From Hyphomicrobiales bacterium (lineage in GTDB: Bacteria > Pseudomonadota > Alphaproteobacteria > Rhizobiales > OSC116): a stretch of DNA of 64,000 bases. Below are positions 58,750-64,000 of the stretch, in pieces. The DNA is taken from positions 186,001 through 250,000 of the forward strand of contig JABSRZ010000004.1 of assembly GCA_013214705.1 (NCBI GenBank), in the 5' to 3' direction. Numbering within the stretch: the stretch's first letter is position 1; each line of letters begins with the position of its first letter. The notes beneath the pieces are model-generated. The model saw only the letters and a list, made by a program, of their open reading frames with translations. It made no database searches and was not told the origin of the DNA. Position numbers and translations under genes: made by a program.

Positions 58750-60198
58750 TCAGGCATAGCGTTTAACATCGTCTTGTGGGTCATTTTGCAAAAAGTCAGC
58801 TAAATTAGTGGCCAGCATATCAACACTATCAATTATAAATTTGGCGGTTTTATCATCCATTAAATAGCTAAAGTTAAGCCGTATCCAACCGGGTTTCTCT
58901 ACTTTTTCGCCGTTTAATAATGCGTGCCTTATGGTTTCGGATTGGGCTTTATTCACCCCCAATAATCTGTGCCCATAGGGGCCAGCACACGCACAGCCGC
59001 CGCGCGCTTGGATGCCGGAATAATCACTAAGCAGTTTAGTGAAAACATCATGGCTGACAAATTCACCTTTGCCATTATCGACTAAAAATGAAAATATTGG
59101 TATTCTTTCACATTTGTCAGCGGCGAGTATTTTGATTTTGGAATTTTTGCTCCAAACCAAAAAAGCCAGTTCGCAAAGCTGTTTCTCACGCTTGTCAATA
59201 TATTCCTGCCCAATTGATTGTTTGACTAAAAATACCAAGGCAGCTCTAATGTCGCCAATAATATTGGGCGTGCCAGATTCTTCCCGTTCTGCAATTGAAT
59301 CCAGATAATCATGCCCCCAAGATGAAACATAAGCTACAGAGCCACCGCCCGGCCATGTGGGTTTATGGGTTTTTATCGCAGAATTTCTAATCACCAATAT
59401 GCCAGAAGCGCCCGGCCCACCCGGAAATTTATGTGGCGATAAAAATATAGCATCTAAGCCATGACCATCTTCTGGGTTCATATCCATCGGCATATAAGGG
59501 CCGCCACCCGCATAGTCCCAAAAAGCCAAAGCCCCATATTGCTTTAACAATCTAGTCACCGCGCTCACATCGGTTAAAACCCCAGAAACATTTGATGCCG
59601 CCGAAAAAGACCCAATCAGTAATTTTCGGGTTGATCTAGCCACTAACTCACGCTCTAAATGTTCAAGATCGGGGCCGCCATTTGGGTCTTCGTCAATTTC
59701 TACGATTTCAGCGCCACTTTCTCGCCAAGGCAAAATGTTGGAATGATGCTCATAAGGGCCAATAAACACCACCGCCTGTTCGGCTTGGTTATGGTTAGAA
59801 AAGTCTGCAACACCAGACAAAGCGACGGCGCGGTTAATGGCGGCAGTGGCGCCGGAGCCTGAAAATATGACCGTACAATCCTCGCCAACATTCAGCGCTT
59901 TATCAATAATTTGCCGGGCTTCTGCGCGCAACGCGGTTATGTAAGCCCCGCAATGAGATGCCTCGGAATGGCTATTGGCATAAAATGGCAAAACATGCTC
60001 AAGCACAAAACCTTCGATTTGCTTTAACGCCCGCCCAGAGGCAGTATAATCGGCATATACCAGCTTTTTAAGGCCATAGGGGGTCGAGAATTCTTTGCCT
60101 TCGCCAATGAGCCCAGCTCTTATGTCCGCGACAATATCAGTGTCCGCGACAATATCAGTTTTCTTCAATTCATCTGCAAATTGACTAAGAACTCCCAT
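58750..60198 (-). CDS. Aminotransferase class V (cysteine-desulfurase-like)
   Basis: 482 residues. PLP enzyme of the SufS/NifS superfamily: VYADYTASGRALKQIE, FSGSGATAAINRAV, YEHHSNILPWRESG, WDYAGGGPYMPMDMN and FLSPHKFPGGPGASG with the PLP Lys. ARGGCACAGPYGHRLL carries Cys residues where desulfurases have the active Cys. Length exceeds SufS because of a C-terminal extension. The N-terminus contains an exact 18-bp tandem duplication (DIVADTDIVAD, near 60125-60160). It is divergent from an Lrp regulator sharing a 30-bp inverted repeat. The substrate is not certain. Confidence 0.87.
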   Translation of the reverse strand: MGVLSQFADELKKTDIVADTDIVADIRAGLIGEGKEFSTPYGLKKLVYADYTASGRALKQIEGFVLEHVLPFYANSHSEASHCGAYITALRAEARQIIDKALNVGEDCTVIFSGSGATAAINRAVALSGVADFSNHNQAEQAVVFIGPYEHHSNILPWRESGAEIVEIDEDPNGGPDLEHLERELVARSTRKLLIGSFSAASNVSGVLTDVSAVTRLLKQYGALAFWDYAGGGPYMPMDMNPEDGHGLDAIFLSPHKFPGGPGASGILVIRNSAIKTHKPTWPGGGSVAYVSSWGHDYLDSIAEREESGTPNIIGDIRAALVFLVKQSIGQEYIDKREKQLCELAFLVWSKNSKIKILAADKCERIPIFSFLVDNGKGEFVSHDVFTKLLSDYSGIQARGGCACAGPYGHRLLGVNKAQSETIRHALLNGEKVEKPGWIRLNFSYLMDDKTAKFIIDSVDMLATNLADFLQNDPQDDVKRYA

Positions 60199-60250
60199 GA
60201 TATTCTCCTCACCTAATGATTAAAATTCTAACTCCATAATATATTGACAA

Positions 60251-60280
60251 TTACCGATATATTTTTAATAATATGGGTAA
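60251..60280. promoter_or_regulatory. Inverted repeat between the divergent aminotransferase and Lrp genes
   Basis: TTACCGATAT-N10-ATATGGGTAA has arms matching at 9 of 10 positions around an AT-rich centre. It overlaps the promoter region (a TTGACA at 60244 and TATAAT at 60287-60292 on the plus strand), a position suited to Lrp-type control of both genes. Confidence 0.6.
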
Positions 60281-60318
60281 ATTCGCTATAATTAAATAGT
60301 TTTGATAGATATTACCGT

Positions 60319-60774
60319 ATGAAAATCGATAAATTTAACATTGAAATATTGAAAGCCATTCAATCTAACCAATCACTTGCCCAACGAGAATTGGCCGAAA
60401 TGGTCAATCTTTCGCCCAACGCCTGCTGGCACCGGGTGCAGAGTTTAAAAGATCAAGGCATAATTATCGGCCAATCGATTAGGCTTGACCGAAAGAAGCT
60501 AGATTTGGGCTTGGTGGTATTTGTGATGATAAAAACCCGTCATCATTCAGCTGAGTGGTTAGAATCTTTCAGAAAACATGTTTCAAAAATTCCCGAAGTT
60601 ATCGATTTTTATAGAATTGGTGGCGATTATGATTATTTTTTAAAAATAATCACCCGCGACATCGAAACCTACGACAATGTATACCAGAAATTAATTTCGG
60701 AGGTCGAGCTTGACTCCGTGACCTCATATTTTGCCATGGAAGCCATAGAAGAGCAGCGGCCATTGCCATTATAA
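60319..60774 (+). CDS. Lrp/AsnC-family transcriptional regulator
   Basis: 151 residues. N-terminal HTH NIEILKAIQSNQSLAQRELAEMVNLSPNACWHRVQSLKDQGIIIGQSIRLDRKKLDLGL, then the RAM ligand-binding domain (about 70-145) ending VTSYFAMEAIEEQRPLPL. The SPNACWHRV recognition helix is typical of amino-acid-responsive Lrp proteins. It is divergent from the aminotransferase and probably controls it. Confidence 0.92.
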   Translation: MKIDKFNIEILKAIQSNQSLAQRELAEMVNLSPNACWHRVQSLKDQGIIIGQSIRLDRKKLDLGLVVFVMIKTRHHSAEWLESFRKHVSKIPEVIDFYRIGGDYDYFLKIITRDIETYDNVYQKLISEVELDSVTSYFAMEAIEEQRPLPL

Positions 60775-60803
60775 TTTAGCCAAAATCAATATTAGGAAAT
60801 GTT

Positions 60804-61277
60804 ATGTCCAAATCTATAATCTGCACTGAGCTGGTGCAACAAGCGTTTAAAATGGCATCGCCGCACATTGCGCAAATGCTAAAAGACCACGCCAACCAAA
60901 CAGATATGGCGGTGGTTATTTCGGCCACTGAGGTCATTAACCGCCATAACCCCGACAAATCATTTAAACATAATTGCTATTTGGTCACCGGGTTTGGAGA
61001 CCAAGCTAAATGGCAACTCGACTATGAGGCTATGGCGCTATCTAAGGCCGAAAAATCTGTCCGCACCGGGAAAAGCTCGGTAAATATAGAGGCACATTAT
61101 TTGCGCGAAGGTGATACGCCTTACTGGGGTTCAGTGGTATTAGATGACATTGTGGTCGCCTGTTCAGGCGTTGAATCGCATTATGATGAAATGTTTTCAA
61201 TGTGGATAGCTTCTACAATCAAAGCATTGTGCAAACAACGCGTTAGCCAACTCCCGCAAGGCCAGCATTTTATCTAA
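60804..61277 (+). CDS. GlcG/HbpS-like domain protein
   Basis: 157 residues. HIAQMLKDHANQTDMAVVISATEVINRH followed by a PAS-like fold with GDTPYWGSVVLDDIVVACSGVESHYDEMFSMWIASTIKALC resembles the HbpS/GlcG heme-binding-associated domain. There is no signal peptide and no clear heme ligand motif. It starts 29 bp after the Lrp gene, so the two may be co-transcribed. Function unknown. Confidence 0.65.
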   Translation: MSKSIICTELVQQAFKMASPHIAQMLKDHANQTDMAVVISATEVINRHNPDKSFKHNCYLVTGFGDQAKWQLDYEAMALSKAEKSVRTGKSSVNIEAHYLREGDTPYWGSVVLDDIVVACSGVESHYDEMFSMWIASTIKALCKQRVSQLPQGQHFI

Positions 61278-61293
61278 TGAAGGCAAGCCAAGG

Positions 61294-61992
61294 CTATAGT
61301 TGCGGATTAAGCTCAAAACGATAGCCCGCGCCACGAATTGTGCTTATCGGGTTCGGCAAATCAGCATTCACTTTTAAGGATTTTCGCAACCGGCCAATAT
61401 GCACATCGACAGTGCGTTCGTCGATATAAACCTCCCGCCCCCAGACATTATCTAACAATTGCTCGCGCGACAATACGCGCCCTTGGCGTTGCATGAAATA
61501 ATGTAGCAATTTAAATTCGGTTGGCCCTAAATTTATATTTATAGTGCCGCGTTCAACTTTATGGGTGGCGGCGTTAAGTGTAATATCACCAACCATTAAC
61601 TGTTCGGCCATTTGGCTTGGGGCTGTGCGTTTTAGCACCGCTTTCACCCGCGCCACCAGCTCTTTCATGGCAAATGGTTTCACCATATAATCATCCGCGC
61701 CTTCTTCAAACCCTCTTAAACGCTCCTCTTCTTCGCCCCGCGCTGTGGCCATAATAATCGGTATATTTTGGGTTTGTTTGTTTTTGCGCAACCGCCGGCA
61801 AATCTCTATGCCAGAGGCACCGGGCAACATCCAATCCAATAATATTAAATCTGGCTGTTTTTCACTTATAAAGGTTTCTACCAGATCACCACGGGTGCAC
61901 AATCTCACGGCAAAACCTGCCGCTTCTAAATTATAGGTCAGCAATATACCTAAACTGTCTTCATCTTCGACAATAAGAATGGCTGGTTTCAT
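61294..61992 (-). CDS. phoB: PhoB phosphate-regulon response regulator
   Basis: 232 residues. Receiver with acidic VEDEDSL, phospho-Asp in LILLDWMLPGASGIEICRRLR and Lys in DYMVKPFAMKELVARVKAVL. C-terminal OmpR-type winged helix: INLGPTEFKLLHYFMQRQGRVLSREQLLDNVWGREVYIDERTVDVHIGRLRKSL, diagnostic for PhoB. An upstream frame to 62067 exists; ATG at 61992 (MKPAILIVEDE) fits PhoB starts. It lies 184 bp downstream of phoR. Confidence 0.92.
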   Translation of the reverse strand: MKPAILIVEDEDSLGILLTYNLEAAGFAVRLCTRGDLVETFISEKQPDLILLDWMLPGASGIEICRRLRKNKQTQNIPIIMATARGEEEERLRGFEEGADDYMVKPFAMKELVARVKAVLKRTAPSQMAEQLMVGDITLNAATHKVERGTININLGPTEFKLLHYFMQRQGRVLSREQLLDNVWGREVYIDERTVDVHIGRLRKSLKVNADLPNPISTIRGAGYRFELNPQL

Positions 61993-62176
61993 AGCTAATT
62001 TCCGCTGTTCATTAAATTTATAGTTAGAAATGCTGGTAAGGTCTAGTTTTGCGCACTCATCATTCAATAGCTCGCCTTCAATTATGTCATGGCGATATTT
62101 CCTACAACATTTGAGTCTAATAACTTACAAAAATTGTATAAGCGGCTTATGTTACAGTTTTGTGACAGTGGATTTG

Positions 62177-63235
62177 CTAAATTTTATCAAACGTCAGAAA
62201 CACCTGTGTGCCTTCATTCACTTGGCTTTCAAAGTTTAAAACCGCATCATGATGTTGGGCGATATGTTTAACAATTGCCAAGCCAAGGCCAGTGCCCCTT
62301 ACTTTTTGCGAATGTTTCACCCGGTAAAATCGCTCGGTTAGACGCGGTAAATCTTCCTCCTCTATGCCATCGCCAAAATCGATAATAGATAAAATTATTT
62401 TATCGGCCGCATCATTTTCAGTAAGCCGCAATATAATTTCATTTTCGGCTTGGTTTTTCATGCCATATTTGAGTGCGTTGTTTAACAAGTTGGTTAGCAA
62501 TTGGATAAGCTGATCTCTATCCCCATAAATATGGGCTTTTTCGAGCTTATTTTCTAATTTCAACACCACTTTTTGTGCCTTTGCCAATGGCTCGAATGTA
62601 TGAAAACAATGCTCAATAATGTCGTTCAAATTAACCATGTCTGTCGGCTTCATATGTTGATTAAGTTCAATTTTACTCAGGCTCAACAAATCGTCAATCA
62701 ATCGGGTCATTCGGCCGGATTGTTCCTGCATAATATTTAGAAATTTATGATGCGAGGCGATGTCATCCTTGGCCGGGCCTTGCAAAGTTTCTATAAACCC
62801 CGCGATAGAGGCCAGAGGGGTGCGCAATTCATGGCTGGCATTGGCAATAAAATCTGCCCGCATCCGCTCAAGCACAATTTCTTGGGTCAAATCTCGAAAT
62901 GAAAACCAATAATTATAGCTTTTATCATCGACAGAAATTGGCGATATGCTGAACCTAAAATGCCTAACGCCGTTGTCAAAATATTCAAATTTAGATTGCG
63001 TGGCTTGTTTGGATTGCTTAACCTGTTCAAAAACCTCAGCAATTTCAGGAATGTGGATTAACCTCCAAATATCTGCGCCGATATGGCTGGCATGGTTTTG
63101 TGAGCTGAAATTATTTAGCAAATCGATCATCGGTTGATTGTGATAGCCCACCAGATCATTTTGCCCCAATATCAGCGTGGGAAATATTTGTGCGTCAATA
63201 ATTTTGTCTATGTCTAATTCGGCTTGGTGCGGCAT
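62177..63235 (-). CDS. phoR: PhoR-like histidine kinase, apparently lacking membrane segments
   Basis: 352 residues. PAS domain (about 10-125), HisKA with ADFIANASHELRTPLASIAGFIETL, ATPase N-box QLLTNLLNNALKYG, G1 IDFGDGIEEEDLPRLTERFYRVKHSQKVRGTGLGLAIVKHI. This core matches PhoR, but the usual N-terminal transmembrane helix pair is missing and the start MPHQAELDIDKI has no hydrophobic stretch. It is therefore soluble or the anchor is encoded elsewhere. Placed upstream of phoB in the same direction, it is its likely partner. Confidence 0.88.
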   Translation of the reverse strand: MPHQAELDIDKIIDAQIFPTLILGQNDLVGYHNQPMIDLLNNFSSQNHASHIGADIWRLIHIPEIAEVFEQVKQSKQATQSKFEYFDNGVRHFRFSISPISVDDKSYNYWFSFRDLTQEIVLERMRADFIANASHELRTPLASIAGFIETLQGPAKDDIASHHKFLNIMQEQSGRMTRLIDDLLSLSKIELNQHMKPTDMVNLNDIIEHCFHTFEPLAKAQKVVLKLENKLEKAHIYGDRDQLIQLLTNLLNNALKYGMKNQAENEIILRLTENDAADKIILSIIDFGDGIEEEDLPRLTERFYRVKHSQKVRGTGLGLAIVKHIAQHHDAVLNFESQVNEGTQVFLTFDKI

Positions 63236-63484
63236 TGATTATAGCTCATTAATTGGTTTAAAATGCTGGTTATTTGCCATTCATTAAATCATATCATTTT
63301 ATATAGGGTAAATATCTACAAATATTGCCATATTATTTAGGCTGTTGGTTTGCGGGCGATGAATTGATAGATTTTCATCAAACCAATTGACAAAGGCCGG
63401 GGCGAAGTTATACGGTTTTAGCCAGACTATAGACTGCGCAAAAACAAATCTAAACCTGTTTGAACCGATATGCAAGGTGCGGAT

Positions 63485-63940
63485 ATGAGTGTATTTAAAA
63501 ACGTTATTTGCCCAATTTCGAACCAACGTGTCGATGGCAACATCAACCGTTTGACGGTGTTTTTGAACGCCGTTTTTTTGGCTTTATATCTGATGACAGG
63601 AATGCCTATTTTTATGACCATTGTGGCCATTGATGCTGGCATTAAAGCTATTTTCCCGCCCATTTACAGCCCGGTTAATTGGGTTTCATCACGCATGGCG
63701 CCATTGGTTAAAATGCCAGTAAAAATGGTGGACGAAGCGCCCAAGATTTTTGCCTATCGGGTTGGTTTTTTATTGGCTCTCATCAGCCTGCTACTATACC
63801 AGCCCTATCTAGCGGCTAGCTATGTATTGGCCACAAACTTGCTGCTGTTGGCGCTGCTAGACAGCGTGTTTAATTTCTGCGTAGGCTGCCTGACCTATCA
63901 TTATATTGTTTTTCCGCTGTTAGGAAAAAACCGCTCCTAG
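63485..63940 (+). CDS. DUF4395 integral membrane protein
   Basis: 151 residues with four hydrophobic segments. CPISNQRVDGNINRLTVFLNAVFLALYL opens the family pattern and FNFCVGCLTYHYIVFPLL closes it; the Cys pair CVGC is conserved in DUF4395 and may bind a metal or act in thiol chemistry (inference). ATG at 63470 is a possible longer start; ATG at 63485 has AAGGTGCGG upstream and is preferred. It is often found near thioredoxin-like or rhodanese genes, none of which is visible here. Confidence 0.8.
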   Translation: MSVFKNVICPISNQRVDGNINRLTVFLNAVFLALYLMTGMPIFMTIVAIDAGIKAIFPPIYSPVNWVSSRMAPLVKMPVKMVDEAPKIFAYRVGFLLALISLLLYQPYLAASYVLATNLLLLALLDSVFNFCVGCLTYHYIVFPLLGKNRS

Positions 63941-63950
63941 CTAACCGCCC

Positions 63951-64000
63951 GCCCCCAAGCACCCCGGTGATTCGGCGAGTGCGCCCAGAAGCCGAAAGGC
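63951..64000 (-). repeat. Dispersed ~170-bp repeat, copy 4, cut by the window end
   Basis: The last 50 bases match the end of copy 1 in the same orientation: GCCCCCAAG, then GATTCGGCGAGTGCGCCCAG and AAGCCG-AAGGC. It lies 11 bp after the DUF4395 stop, so copies sit just downstream of genes. Confidence 0.75.

Overview
The window comes from an AT-rich alphaproteobacterium; I cannot name the order. The evidence is an MlaE with an N-terminal STAS domain, single-chain pyruvate carboxylase, a MAPEG protein, a PhoB/PhoR pair, LysE-type exporters and a coiled-coil protein opening with an 'ETKRGRWFMAEYARRN'-type motif that I recall from alphaproteobacteria.

Region by region. 1-19.3 kb is mostly chromosomal housekeeping: mlaEFD lipid transport, an MFS permease, a LysE/GNAT pair, a fructosamine-kinase-like kinase, aroA, pyc, an operon of secreted NagZ plus a P1-family peptidase, MAPEG, GNAT and leuA. 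leuA is preceded by a previously unlisted 58-codon leader peptide with two runs of four leucine codons. Inserted at 6.8-8.7 kb is a small AT-rich two-gene cassette: a TIR-like protein (ThsB type) translationally coupled to a membrane-anchored helical protein. It is bracketed by inverted copies of a dispersed repeat of about 170 bp and is the best candidate for a new defence system.

19.7-43.2 kb is accessory DNA downstream of tRNA-Lys(TTT). An 83-bp perfect copy of the tRNA 3' half plus its terminator lies at 40.2 kb. Degenerate 3'-half copies lie at 20.0 and 43.2 kb, indicating successive integrations at one tRNA. The island holds a GIY-YIG/DUF4357 protein, an ArsR-type repressor with a serine hydrolase, two decayed copies of an HUH Rep gene flanking an autotransporter and a lectin-like protein, AlpA and IS3 remnants, and a LacI-controlled nine-gene catabolic operon (sugar-type ABC importer, two DraG-type ADP-ribosylglycohydrolases, PfkB kinase, CaiB CoA-transferase, CitE-like lyase). 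A smaller AT-rich segment (40.3-43.2 kb) has a methyltransferase, a winged-helix protein, an NTF2-like protein and a resolvase remnant.

43.3-58.5 kb is an alginate-like exopolysaccharide locus: a PilZ/HlyD Alg44-like protein, Alg8, an SGNH protein, a Sel1-repeat protein, AlgI, and on the other strand AlgD and AlgA. Embedded in it are an orphan PhnD-like binding protein, a hybrid histidine kinase, a sigma54-dependent response regulator and an Hpt protein. Five GG-N10-GC sigma54-type promoters stand in front of the five transcription units, suggesting that this phosphorelay switches on the whole locus while c-di-GMP gates the synthase. No outer-membrane porin, epimerase or lyase is present in the window.

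58.7-64 kb returns to chromosomal genes: a class V aminotransferase divergent from an Lrp regulator with a shared inverted repeat, a GlcG-like protein, PhoB/PhoR, a DUF4395 membrane protein and the edge of another copy of the dispersed repeat.
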